This document shows positions 13,411 through 22,452 of a DNA stretch of 64,000 bases, piece by piece; position 1 is the stretch's first letter; every line of letters begins with the position of its first letter. The notes under the pieces were generated by a model. It did no database searches. It was not told the DNA's origin and was given only the letters and a program-made list of their open reading frames with translations. The position numbers were made by a program, and so were the translations under genes. Source of the stretch: Caulobacter sp. (GTDB taxonomy: Bacteria; Pseudomonadota; Alphaproteobacteria; Caulobacterales; Caulobacteraceae); assembly GCA_030678995.1 (NCBI GenBank), contig JAUXTQ010000027.1:1-64000 (forward strand). The letters run 5' to 3'.

Positions 13411-13551
13411 CCTGATGTCTTGATGAGCATTCTTGCTCCGGCGAGACCTTGCTCAAGGACCGCTTCGCGGCCGCGCAGCGGCGACCCCGAAGGGGTCGTC
13501 CTTGACCAAGGCCTCGTCCGGAGCGGACCATTCCATCAAGGCCTTCAGGGC
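13411..13551. repeat. ~140-bp dispersed palindromic element, copy 1
   Basis: CTCAAGGACCGCTTCGCGGCCGCGCAGCGGCGACCCCGAAGGGGTCGTCCTTGACC core; matches the reverse complement of 40044-40186 over its whole length. Confidence 0.9.
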
Positions 13552-13602
13552 GTATCAGCATCCGACTAGCCAATTCGTTCGGACCTGAGTCACACTCCCC
13601 CC

Positions 13603-14040
13603 ATGACCGGCTCCATCGACCCTACCCGCCCACAGTTCGACGCCTTTAAGGCCCTGCCCCGCGACGAACCGATCCATATGCTCAACCTGGTCCGGTTGAG
13701 GCCGCTGGCCGACTATCCGGCGGATCATCCCAATCATGGCAAGGGCATGACCGGCCTCGAAGCCTACCGCGCCTACGGCCGCGGCAGCGCCGAGGTGTTC
13801 AGGCGGGTCGGCGGCAAGCAGGTCTGGGCCGGACGGCCGGACGTGGTCCTGACCGGGCCGACCGACGAGCGCTGGGACCTGGCCTTCATCGCGCAATACC
13901 CCGGCGGCGGAGCCTTTCTGGCCATGGTCACCGACCCCGGCTACCGCGAGCACGTCAAACACCGTCAGGCCGCCGTGGAAGACAGCCGCCTGATCCGCAT
14001 GGCCCCGATCGCCGAGCTCGGCGAAGGGTTCGGGGAGTAG
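13603..14040 (+). CDS. DUF1330-like protein
   Basis: 145 aa; EPIHMLNLVRLRPLADYP...GLEAYRAYGRGSAEVFRRVGGKQVW. Confidence 0.75.
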   Translation: MTGSIDPTRPQFDAFKALPRDEPIHMLNLVRLRPLADYPADHPNHGKGMTGLEAYRAYGRGSAEVFRRVGGKQVWAGRPDVVLTGPTDERWDLAFIAQYPGGGAFLAMVTDPGYREHVKHRQAAVEDSRLIRMAPIAELGEGFGE

Positions 14041-14044
14041 TCGA

Positions 14045-14881
14045 TTGGACCAGCCGGGGGGTGAGACGAAGAGAGCGTTGAACGAGGTCTGGGTCTTCTT
14101 CGGCCTGACCTTCCTGATCAGCTGGGGTGTCGGCGCGCCCTGGATCTTCGCGCCCAAGGCCATGACCGCCTGGCTCGGCCCCTTCGGTCCGACTTCGCCG
14201 GCCTTCTTCGTCGCGGCCTGGGCGCCGACCCTGACCGCCGTGATCCTGACGCTGGTCAAGCAGGGCTTGCCGGGGCTGGGTCGCCTTTTCCAGGGTCTGC
14301 TGCGCTGGCGGCCGGTCGGGCTGCTGGTCCTGGCCTTCGCGATCCTGCCGATGATCGCGCTGCTGCTCGCCTGGTCGCCGTTCGCGTCGGGCAAGGTCGC
14401 TCCCGCCGACATCCTTGTCCTGACCCCGCTGGTGCTGTTCACCACCGCCCAGATCGTCACCAACACCGGCCCACTGGGCGAGGAGCTGGGCTGGCGCGGC
14501 TACGCCCTGCCCCGACTGCTGACCCGCTGGGGGCCCGCCGTCAGCGGCCTGATCATCGGTCTGGTCTGGACCCTGTGGCATGTGCCGGCCTTCCTGTTCA
14601 GCGACGTGGTCGGACTGCCGCTGGCGAGCTTGGGCTGGTACGTGCTGGGCACGGTCGGCCTGTCCTGGTTGATGACCTGGCTGTATGTCCGCACGGGCGG
14701 CAGCATCCTCATCGCAGGCGTCATTCCGCACTTCGTGATCAACGGCATGGGCACGACCGGGGCGTGGCGATCACGGCCCGAGGAGACCGTGGCCCTGTTC
14801 CTGGTGGGCGCGGTGTTGATCGGGCTGGAGACCCTGGTCCAGCGACGCCGGGCCGCTACCCCACCGCACCCAGCCGGCTGA
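14045..14881 (+). CDS. CPBP family intramembrane metalloprotease
   Basis: GEELGWRGYALPRL and HVPAF motifs, multiple TM segments. Confidence 0.88.
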   Translation: MDQPGGETKRALNEVWVFFGLTFLISWGVGAPWIFAPKAMTAWLGPFGPTSPAFFVAAWAPTLTAVILTLVKQGLPGLGRLFQGLLRWRPVGLLVLAFAILPMIALLLAWSPFASGKVAPADILVLTPLVLFTTAQIVTNTGPLGEELGWRGYALPRLLTRWGPAVSGLIIGLVWTLWHVPAFLFSDVVGLPLASLGWYVLGTVGLSWLMTWLYVRTGGSILIAGVIPHFVINGMGTTGAWRSRPEETVALFLVGAVLIGLETLVQRRRAATPPHPAG

Positions 14882-14919
14882 TCCCGGCCTCGGTCAGCTG
14901 AAGGGGTGTCGCGCCGCGC

Positions 14920-16671
14920 CTATTCCGCCGCCATCGCCACTGGCGCGGACCTCGCCCCACGCACTAGCCGTCCCGGCAAGGCCCCGGTCGGTTCGCCGTC
15001 GCGATAGGTGATCTCCCCGGCGACCACGGTGGCCACATAGCCGTCGGCCCGCTGCACCAGCCGCCGCCCGCCGGCCGGCAGGTCGTAGGCCACCGCCGGC
15101 GCATGCAGGGTCAGGCCGTCGTAGTCGATGACGTTGATATCCGCCCGCAGGCCAACCGCGATCTGGCCCCGGTCCAGCAGCCCCACGGCCGCCGCCGTGT
15201 CCCGCGTCTGCATGCGGATGACCGCCTCCAGACCCAGCTTCGGGCCCCGGGTGCGATCCCGGGTCCAGTGGGTGATGTTGGAGGTCGGGAAGCTGCCGTC
15301 GCAGATCATCCCCACATGGGCGCCGCCGTCGGACAGGCCCGGCACCGTGTCGCGGTGGCTGAGCATGGCGAAGCTGGGGTCCAGCGAGCCGTCGGCGTAG
15401 TTGAGGAACGGGTGGTAGAGCATGCCTCGCCCACCATTGCTCAGCATGTGGTCCAGGGCCACCTCGTCCGGCCACAGGCCCCGGCCGGCGGCGATGGACT
15501 TCACCGAGTCGGCCTCGGTCGGCTCGTAATCCGGCTGTTCGCTCATCAGGAACATGTTGTCCCAGGCGCGCAGGGCGCTGCCGGCGAACGGTCCCCTGGC
15601 GTCGACGACCTCGTTCAGCAGCCGGGCCCGGAACGCCGGATCGGACAGGCGCGCCACCCGCTCGGTCAGGGGCAGGTGGGCGATCTCCCTGTAGGTCTGG
15701 TGCTGGCTGAACGGATTGACCGTCAGCTCAAGGCCGAACAGCACGCCCACCGGTCGCCCGGCGACCTGCGCCTTCATCGGCAGGCCGGCGTCGACGGCGG
15801 CCTCCAGCGCGCCCAGCAGCAGTTTCCAGCCGTCCTTGCCCCGCGCGCTCTGGGCCAGGGTGAAGCTCAACGGCCGGCCGGACTTTTCCACCAGCCGCCG
15901 AAACATGGCGAATTCCTCGGCCGGGTTCTGGAAATCGGACACCAGCTGCAGGACGCCCTTGCCCGCCGCCTTCATGCCCAGCGCGATGCCGGTCAGCTCG
16001 TCCTCGCCGGCGGTCAGGGTCGGGGTCGGCTGGCCGTCGCTGGTGCGGTGGTTCAGCGTCCGCGAGGTGGAAAAGCCCAGGGCGCCCGCCTCCATCGCCG
16101 CCTTGGCGATGGCGGCCATGGCGGCGATATCTTGCGCCGTCGCCGGCTCGCGGTTGGACCCGCGCTCGCCCATCACATAGACCCGCAGGGCGGCATGCGG
16201 CAGCTGGGCGGCGATGTCGATGTCAAAGCGGCGCTGGCTGATCGCATCCAGATAGTCGGGAAAGCTTTCCCAGGTCCACGGCAGGCCTTCGGTCAGGACC
16301 GGGAAGGGAATGTCCTCCACCCCCTCCATCAGCCGGATCAGCCGGTCGTGATCCTGCGGCCTGCAGGGCGCGAAGCCGACGCCACAGTTGCCCATCACCG
16401 CCGTGGTCACCCCGTGCCAGGACGAGGGCTGCAGCCGCTCGTCCCAGGTCGCCTGGCCGTCGTAGTGGGTGTGGATGTCGACGAAACCGGGGGTCACCAG
16501 CCGTCCGGCCGCGTCGATCTCCCGGGCACCCTCCGGAAGGTCCTTGCCGATGGCGGCGATCAGGCCGTCCCTGACCCCCACGTCCGCCTCGAAGGCCGGA
16601 CCGCCCGTGCCGTCCACGACCTTGCCGCCCCGGATGACGAGATCGAATGCCCGCTCGGCCATGGTTTCCAC
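14920..16671 (-). CDS. N-acyl-D-amino-acid deacylase / amidohydrolase family
   Basis: FDLVIRGGKVVDGTGGPAFEADVGV, VTPGFVDIHTHYDGQATWD. Confidence 0.92.
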   Translation of the reverse strand: METMAERAFDLVIRGGKVVDGTGGPAFEADVGVRDGLIAAIGKDLPEGAREIDAAGRLVTPGFVDIHTHYDGQATWDERLQPSSWHGVTTAVMGNCGVGFAPCRPQDHDRLIRLMEGVEDIPFPVLTEGLPWTWESFPDYLDAISQRRFDIDIAAQLPHAALRVYVMGERGSNREPATAQDIAAMAAIAKAAMEAGALGFSTSRTLNHRTSDGQPTPTLTAGEDELTGIALGMKAAGKGVLQLVSDFQNPAEEFAMFRRLVEKSGRPLSFTLAQSARGKDGWKLLLGALEAAVDAGLPMKAQVAGRPVGVLFGLELTVNPFSQHQTYREIAHLPLTERVARLSDPAFRARLLNEVVDARGPFAGSALRAWDNMFLMSEQPDYEPTEADSVKSIAAGRGLWPDEVALDHMLSNGGRGMLYHPFLNYADGSLDPSFAMLSHRDTVPGLSDGGAHVGMICDGSFPTSNITHWTRDRTRGPKLGLEAVIRMQTRDTAAAVGLLDRGQIAVGLRADINVIDYDGLTLHAPAVAYDLPAGGRRLVQRADGYVATVVAGEITYRDGEPTGALPGRLVRGARSAPVAMAAE

Positions 16672-16744
16672 CCTGTCTTATCGTTGATCAGGATGGTCCG
16701 CCCGGCTGACGCGAGCGTCAACCCCGGCCAACACAAGGAGAACT

Positions 16745-17116
16745 CTATTTCAGCTCCACCGCGGCGATCCTCCGGCAGCGGTCGGCCGGGCAGCCGGCCG
16801 GGTTCGCGCTCGCCTCCCGCACATAGAGGATGGTCAGGGGCCTGCCCCGGCCCTTGGCCTCGATGGCCAGGCGCAGCACCGGCTCGGTGAGCGGTCCGAC
16901 GGCTTCGATGGCGAATTCGCGCGGCGGCCCCTCGGTCTCGCCCTGCAGACCCTTGGCCGGCGCGACGGAAGCGCAGCGCACGATCAGCCGGTCGCGGAAG
17001 GCGGCGACGGAGGCCACGTTGCAGTCGATCCAGGCGCCGCCCATCGGCGGATCCTCAGCCAGGGCCGGGACCGTCAGGCTCGCAGCCAGAAACAGCGCCG
17101 TCAGAATGGTTCGCAT
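16745..17116 (-). CDS. exported hypothetical protein
   Basis: Signal peptide MRTILTALFLAASLTVPALAE; Cys residues. Confidence 0.7.
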   Translation of the reverse strand: MRTILTALFLAASLTVPALAEDPPMGGAWIDCNVASVAAFRDRLIVRCASVAPAKGLQGETEGPPREFAIEAVGPLTEPVLRLAIEAKGRGRPLTILYVREASANPAGCPADRCRRIAAVELK

Positions 17117-17236
17117 GGCGGTCCTCCCTGTCCGACAAGGACCACAGAGCCCGCCCCGCGCCAAGCCCTCGGCGCGGTTTACGCGCGCGTGAACTTTTCC
17201 TTTTGATCCGCTTCGCCTAGGGTCGCCCGCGACAAT

Positions 17237-17252
17237 TCAAACTACCGTTTGA
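17237..17252. promoter_or_regulatory. inverted repeat TCAAAC-TACC-GTTTGA upstream of thiolase gene (TetR/PsrA-type operator candidate)
   Basis: Perfect 6-bp arms, 4-bp spacer, about 20 bp before the ATG at 17271. Confidence 0.6.
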
Positions 17253-17270
17253 GAGCAGAGGGAAAACGCC

Positions 17271-18449
17271 ATGCGCGAAGCCGTCATCGTGTCCTACGCC
17301 CGCACCGGCCTCGCCAAGGCGGGTCGTGGTGGGTTCAACGCCACCCCGCCGATGTCCATGGCGGCTCACGCCATCAAGCACGCCGTGGCCAAGTCCGGCG
17401 TCGAGCTGGACTTCGTCGAGGACTGCTACCTGGGCAACAACGCCCACGGTGCGGCCAACATCGGCCGCCTGGCCGCCCTGCTGGCCGGCATGCCGGTGAG
17501 CACCGGCGGCGTGACGGTCAACCGCTTCTGTTCATCTGGCCTGCAGGCCATCGCCATGGGCGCCGACTACATCCGCGGCGGCAGCGGCGGCGACTGCGTC
17601 GTGGCCGGCGGCGTGGAGAGCATCTCCATCCCGGGCGGCGGCATGGGCGGCGCCGGCACGGTCGATCCCGAGCTGCTCAAGATCGCTCCGGCCGTCTTCA
17701 TGGCCATGATCGACACCGCCGACATCGTCGCCAAGCGCTACAATATCAGCCGGGAGTACCAGGACGAGTACAGCCTGCAGTCCCAGCAGCGCATGGCGGC
17801 GGCCCAGGCCGCCAACCTGTTCGCCGACGAGATCGTGCCGATGGCGACCAAAATGAAGGTCGTCAACAAGGAGACCAAGGAAGAGTCCATGGTCGACTAT
17901 GTGGTCGACAAGGATGAGTGCAACCGTCCGGAAACGACCCTTGAGGGCCTGGCCAAGCTGCAGCCCGTCAAGGGTGAAGGCAACTTCGTCACCGCCGGCA
18001 ACGCCAGCCACCTCAGCGACGGCGCCGCCGCGGTGGTGATGATGGAAGCCAAGGAAGCCGAGCGCCGCGGGCTTGAGCCCCTGGGCCGCTTCGTCTCCTG
18101 GGCCGCCGCCGGCTGCGAACCCGACGAGATGGGCATCGGCCCGGTCTACGCCGTGCCCAAGCTGCTCAAGCGCCAGGGCCTGAAGGTCGACGACATCGAC
18201 CTGTGGGAACTGAACGAAGCCTTCGCCAGCCAGTGCCTCTACAGCCGCGACAAGCTGGGCATCGATCCGGCGAAGTACAACGTCAACGGCGGCTCGATCT
18301 CCATCGGCCACCCCTTCGGCATGACCGGCGCCCGCTGCACCGGCCACATCCTGCAGGAAGGCCGTCGCCGCAAGGCCAAGTGGGGCGTGGTGACCATGTG
18401 CATCGGCGGCGGTCAGGGCGGCGCCGGCCTGTTCGAAATCTACAGCTAG
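17271..18449 (+). CDS. thiolase / acetyl-CoA C-acyltransferase
   Basis: VTVNRFCSSGLQAIAMG, NVNGGSISIGHPFGMTGAR, CIGGGQGGAGLFE. Confidence 0.95.
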   Translation: MREAVIVSYARTGLAKAGRGGFNATPPMSMAAHAIKHAVAKSGVELDFVEDCYLGNNAHGAANIGRLAALLAGMPVSTGGVTVNRFCSSGLQAIAMGADYIRGGSGGDCVVAGGVESISIPGGGMGGAGTVDPELLKIAPAVFMAMIDTADIVAKRYNISREYQDEYSLQSQQRMAAAQAANLFADEIVPMATKMKVVNKETKEESMVDYVVDKDECNRPETTLEGLAKLQPVKGEGNFVTAGNASHLSDGAAAVVMMEAKEAERRGLEPLGRFVSWAAAGCEPDEMGIGPVYAVPKLLKRQGLKVDDIDLWELNEAFASQCLYSRDKLGIDPAKYNVNGGSISIGHPFGMTGARCTGHILQEGRRRKAKWGVVTMCIGGGQGGAGLFEIYS

Positions 18450-18519
18450 ACCGAGCTTGAGACGTTCCGGCGATTTTCGCCGGGACATCTTTGCCTTTGC
18501 CTTGTTCTACATGGCCCAG

Positions 18520-18556
18520 CGGCCCCCGGGACCTTCCCGGGGGCCGTTCTGTATTG
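18520..18556 (+). terminator. probable intrinsic terminator after the thiolase gene
   Basis: CGGCCCCCGGGA-CCT-TCCCGGGGGCCG stem followed by TTCTGTATT. Confidence 0.6.
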
Positions 18557-18633
18557 GGCGAGCCGCTTTGGTTCATCGGCCGTTAAGGCTGAAGGCGCAA
18601 TTATGGCCTGTCGCGTCCACAGGAGATCGACCC

Positions 18634-18765
18634 ATGGCCGTCAAGGCCGCCTTCGCCGCCGCAACCGCCCTGGCCGTCGCCATCGCCATGTTGCTGCCGC
18701 TGCCCGGGAACCAGTCCCAGGCCCGCAGCTCGACCATCCAGACCATGGATGTCGGCCGGGGCTAG
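18634..18765 (+). CDS. small exported hypothetical protein (43 aa)
   Basis: MAVKAAFAAATALAVAIAMLLPLPGNQSQARSSTIQTMDVGRG. Confidence 0.4.
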   Translation: MAVKAAFAAATALAVAIAMLLPLPGNQSQARSSTIQTMDVGRG

Positions 18766-18774
18766 GCCCCGCGG

Positions 18775-19242
18775 CTACTGCCCCTCGCGCGGTTCTTCCG
18801 CCGTCGGGAAGGCGCAGCCCTTCAGCGTTTCCGATCCCCATTTCACGTCCGCCGACCAGGCGTACTTCAGATCGCTCATGCCGTCGGAGCATTCGCCCGG
18901 CGAGATGGCCACCGCCACGGCGGTCGGCCCGGCCTGGGCGGTCCAGATCGCCTTGCCGGAATGCACCGCCATCCCGGCGTTGGTCGCCGTTGTGGCCGGG
19001 GCGTCGGGGCGGGTCAGGACAATGTCGGTCCCCTTGATGTCGATGCGCCAGAAGGGTTCGTTGCCCCGGGCCGAGAAGTCGACCTTGAACGGCGCGGCGG
19101 GATCGGCCGGCGGCGGCGCGGCGGCTTCCGGAGCCGGCGCGGGCGCGTCGGCGGGCGGCCCGACCTCCCCGCCGCCGGGGGCTTCCGGCGAACAGGCGGC
19201 CAGCAAAACGGCAGTGACGGACAGGGCGACGATGCGGCGCAC
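18775..19242 (-). CDS. COG3650-like lipoprotein
   Basis: Lipobox VLLAACSP; NEPFWRIDIKG, NAGMAVHSGKAIWTA. Confidence 0.75.
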   Translation of the reverse strand: MRRIVALSVTAVLLAACSPEAPGGGEVGPPADAPAPAPEAAAPPPADPAAPFKVDFSARGNEPFWRIDIKGTDIVLTRPDAPATTATNAGMAVHSGKAIWTAQAGPTAVAVAISPGECSDGMSDLKYAWSADVKWGSETLKGCAFPTAEEPREGQ

Positions 19243-19267
19243 GGCGGCTTCTCCTCGATTTCGACTT

Positions 19268-20125
19268 CTATGATCGACGAATTGCGGTCCATCCAGATGC
19301 CCGAGCAGTTGTCCCTGTTCGGGTGATCGTTGTCATGCGTTCGACCTCGTTGCCGCGCTGACGAATACCAAGCTCGACTTGATAGACTTCGTCCATCGGC
19401 ACACCGAATCGGCTAGCCAAGATGGCTAGGAATTCGATTTCGCCAAGCTTGTAGGGGGGCGGGTTCGGGTTGTTTCGGGCGCTCGGGATGGTTCTTGGAA
19501 AAAGGTAGATGCATGGCGGCGGCAGCGAGTAGGGGCCGAGGACTGTGAGCCTGCTCGGATCTTGGACCAGCTTGGGGCAAGGGCGTCCAATGGTCCCACA
19601 CACCATGTCCCACACAACCAAGCCATCAACCTGTTGGTGACGGTCAATGATCTCCGCGCTGAGACGGGTGTGTATTCCAGACCAGAGATTATGCCTCGGA
19701 TCGGCGCCTGGATTTGTGCAGACACTCCAGAGGATGAACTCGTCAGCGTGAGGAGGCCGCTCAAAAATGGTCGTATTGTTGCCGTCCAGGCAGCCCTTGA
19801 GCTCGATGACCGCAATTCGACCCGAGGGCAGATCGACAGCGTAGTCGTGCCGATTGGAACTTCCCGCTGAGCGCCATGCTCTGATGAGACCGTCATCTTC
19901 CAAAGCGTTTAGAAGATGCCTTAGAAACTCCCGCTTTTCGCCCATCGAGGCAGAGTACTGTCCACGAATTCGTTCAATTGCGCCTCTGAACAGGCCGCTA
20001 TTGTAGAACTCTTCTTCGGTCAGTCCGTGGCTGCCCAACTCATGTGCGTGCTCCCTGAGGGTTTCCGCGAAGGCCTCGATCTGCGCTCTCAACTGCGCGT
20101 TCGATTCACAGGGAATGCCGCTCAA
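19268..20125 (-). CDS. putative type II restriction endonuclease (PD-(D/E)XK-like)
   Basis: DYAVDLPSGRIAVIELKGCLDGN (D...ExK); TTG start overlaps the methyltransferase TGA stop (TTGA). Confidence 0.6.
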   Translation of the reverse strand: MSGIPCESNAQLRAQIEAFAETLREHAHELGSHGLTEEEFYNSGLFRGAIERIRGQYSASMGEKREFLRHLLNALEDDGLIRAWRSAGSSNRHDYAVDLPSGRIAVIELKGCLDGNNTTIFERPPHADEFILWSVCTNPGADPRHNLWSGIHTRLSAEIIDRHQQVDGLVVWDMVCGTIGRPCPKLVQDPSRLTVLGPYSLPPPCIYLFPRTIPSARNNPNPPPYKLGEIEFLAILASRFGVPMDEVYQVELGIRQRGNEVERMTTITRTGTTARASGWTAIRRS

Positions 20126-21279
20126 GCCACCATTCTTTCCGGTTCAGGGCTGACGGTTCCTCGGAGCAATGTTCTGCTCAAATGGGCCACAACTGGTACT
20201 GCAACTCCGTCACCGGTCAGGTGATACGCTTCGTTATATCGCGCTGGCAGGATGTAGGACTCTGGCAAACCCATCAGTCGCGCGGTCTCTCTTGCGGAAA
20301 TCAGTCGCGTTCGGACCTGGTCCCCTTCGATGAAGATGAGGATCTGTCGGCTTGAGCCGCCTGCGGGGGTCCGAAGACAACCCGCCACATCATCAAACCG
20401 GACTTCCGCCCTTTGAATCTTGTTGCCATCCTCGACTCTTGTGCGCCGGTAGATGGTCCCGACTTCGAGCTTGCCGGAAGACTTCGCCAACTCGACCTTC
20501 CGCCGGTTTAGCGGTGACATCATGTTGAGCAGCTTCTGAGTTTCTTCTGGCGTGTGCCGACCCCTGTCATTTGGCGAGGCTTCCACAATGTCGGCGAAAG
20601 CTTGGGCCCTAGGAAGAGGCGGCGGCACATCCCACCAAATCCAGCGGTCCTTCACGGCCTTAGGCAGTGCGTCGTGAGCTGCAATGAGCGCCTTGGAATG
20701 CCAAAGTCCAGAGGGGCCAGCCATCATGGACAGAGCGAGCGCCGCCTTGCTCTGGAGGGTGCCAACGACAAAGAGGCGGGGGCGCGACTGGGGAACAAAG
20801 TGGGCGGCGTCCATTACCAAGGCGCCAACGAGGTACCCTTCGTCGGTGAGAGCCTGGCAGATGGCATGAAAGTCCTTGCCACCATGAGACGTGAGGGCCC
20901 CACAGACGTTCTCGAGTACGACGGTCGTAGGTGGTCGTCCCTCGGACTTTAGCCCCTGGACGAGCTTCCAGAACGGCCAGAATGTGCCTGACCGATTGCC
21001 TTTTAGGCCAGCGCCTCCTCCAGCGAGCGAGAGATCCTGACAGGGAAACGACGCCCAAACCAAATCGGCCTTTTCGGGAAGGTCCCCAAGAGAGAGCTTG
21101 CCTACATCACCATGGCGAACCTCTCCGGCGCCCCAGTTCTCGGAATAGGCGGCTACCTTCTTCGCGTCGAAGTCGTTCGCGAACAGGCATTTCCAACCGG
21201 TCTGGGAGAGGGCGGCACGAGCCATGCCTCCGCCAGCGAAAAATTCGTAAAAGGTCGGTGCTGATCGAGCGTCGGTCAT
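20122..21279 (-). CDS. DNA (cytosine-5-)-methyltransferase
   Basis: FYEFFAGGGMARAAL (I), FPCQDLSLAG (IV), VVLENVCG (VI), PQSRPRLFVVG (VIII), RLMGLPESY (IX/X); start at 21279 rather than the extended track ORF. Confidence 0.93.
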   Translation of the reverse strand: MTDARSAPTFYEFFAGGGMARAALSQTGWKCLFANDFDAKKVAAYSENWGAGEVRHGDVGKLSLGDLPEKADLVWASFPCQDLSLAGGGAGLKGNRSGTFWPFWKLVQGLKSEGRPPTTVVLENVCGALTSHGGKDFHAICQALTDEGYLVGALVMDAAHFVPQSRPRLFVVGTLQSKAALALSMMAGPSGLWHSKALIAAHDALPKAVKDRWIWWDVPPPLPRAQAFADIVEASPNDRGRHTPEETQKLLNMMSPLNRRKVELAKSSGKLEVGTIYRRTRVEDGNKIQRAEVRFDDVAGCLRTPAGGSSRQILIFIEGDQVRTRLISARETARLMGLPESYILPARYNEAYHLTGDGVAVPVVAHLSRTLLRGTVSPEPERMVA

Positions 21280-21310
21280 GGTGAATCTGGGCCCGATGTT
21301 CGGTATTTGT

Positions 21311-21325
21311 TCAGATACTATCTGA
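21311..21325. promoter_or_regulatory. perfect palindrome TCAGATA-C-TATCTGA upstream of methyltransferase
   Basis: 7-bp arms, 32-46 bp upstream of the start codon. Confidence 0.5.
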
Positions 21326-21471
21326 GACTCATCGAAGCAATCGTTACCGTTGCCTGTCCCCGGGAGCGAGGGTTTTCTCGTCGCCCTCGCCGCCGAATGA
21401 ACGCTGACAACCTCCGGCCGGGCCTGTAGTTTTCCCGGCACAAGGGCGACTGACCTGCCGGAGACTCCCCG

Positions 21472-22446
21472 ATGACCAAGTATGACGCCGCCCGCTACAA
21501 GCGCGCCGGGCGCGGCAAGATTTTCGACTCCATCCTGGACACGGTGGGCGACACCCCGCTGGTCCGCCTGCCCAACCTGACCGCCGCGCTGAAGCCGCGG
21601 GCCACGGTGCTGGGCAAGCTGGAGTTCTTCAACCCCATGAACTCGGTCAAGGACCGCATCGGCGTCTCGATGATCGAGTGGCTGGAGGCCGAGGGCCACC
21701 TCAAGCCCGGCGGCATGATCGTCGAGCCGACCAGCGGCAACACCGGCATCGCCCTGGCCTTCGTGGCCGCGTCCAAGGGCTATCGCATCACCCTGGTGAT
21801 GCCCGAAAGCATGTCGATGGAGCGGCGCAAGATGCTGCTGATCCTCGGCGCGACCCTGGAGCTGACGCCGGCCGAGAAGGGCATGCGCGGCGCCGTGGCC
21901 CGGGCCCAGGAGATCCTTGAGGAGCATCCCGGCTCGGTCATGCCCCAGCAATTCGAGAACGAGGCCAACCCGCTGATCCACCGGGTCTCGACGGCCGAGG
22001 AAATCTGGAACGACACCGCCGGGGCGGTAGACGCGGTGGTCTCCGGCGTGGGCACCGGCGGCACGATCACTGGTGTCGGCCAGGTGCTGAAGGCCCGCAA
22101 GCCCTCGGTGAAGATGGTCGCCGTCGAGCCCGAGGCCTCGCCGGTGCTGTCCGGCGGCGCGCCGGGCGCCCACAAGATTCAGGGCATCGGCGCCGGCTTC
22201 GTGCCGGGCATCCTCGATCGCGGGGTGATCGACGACATCGTCAAGGTCAGCAACGACGACGCCATCGCCATGGCCCGGCGGTGCGCGGCGACCGAAGGCC
22301 TGCCGGTGGGCATCTCGTCCGGCGCGGCCCTGACGGCGGCCTTCGATCTGGCCGCGCGGCCGGAATACGCGGGCAAGATGATCGTCACCATCATCCCCAG
22401 CTTCGCCGAACGCTACCTGTCGACCGCGCTGTTTGAAGGCCTGTAG
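21472..22446 (+). CDS. cysK: cysteine synthase
   Basis: [46 protein letters not shown]. Confidence 0.95.
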   Translation: MTKYDAARYKRAGRGKIFDSILDTVGDTPLVRLPNLTAALKPRATVLGKLEFFNPMNSVKDRIGVSMIEWLEAEGHLKPGGMIVEPTSGNTGIALAFVAASKGYRITLVMPESMSMERRKMLLILGATLELTPAEKGMRGAVARAQEILEEHPGSVMPQQFENEANPLIHRVSTAEEIWNDTAGAVDAVVSGVGTGGTITGVGQVLKARKPSVKMVAVEPEASPVLSGGAPGAHKIQGIGAGFVPGILDRGVIDDIVKVSNDDAIAMARRCAATEGLPVGISSGAALTAAFDLAARPEYAGKMIVTIIPSFAERYLSTALFEGL

Positions 22447-22452
22447 CCGCCC

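Noticed and set aside
13292-13573. 93-aa ORF and the similar ORF at 40056-40364
   Set aside because: Both arise from the dispersed palindromic element; shared peptide reflects DNA repeat identity, not a protein family.
14045-14881. CPBP protease as a phage-defence gene
   Set aside because: CPBP proteins have many roles; no neighbouring defence genes here support that reading.
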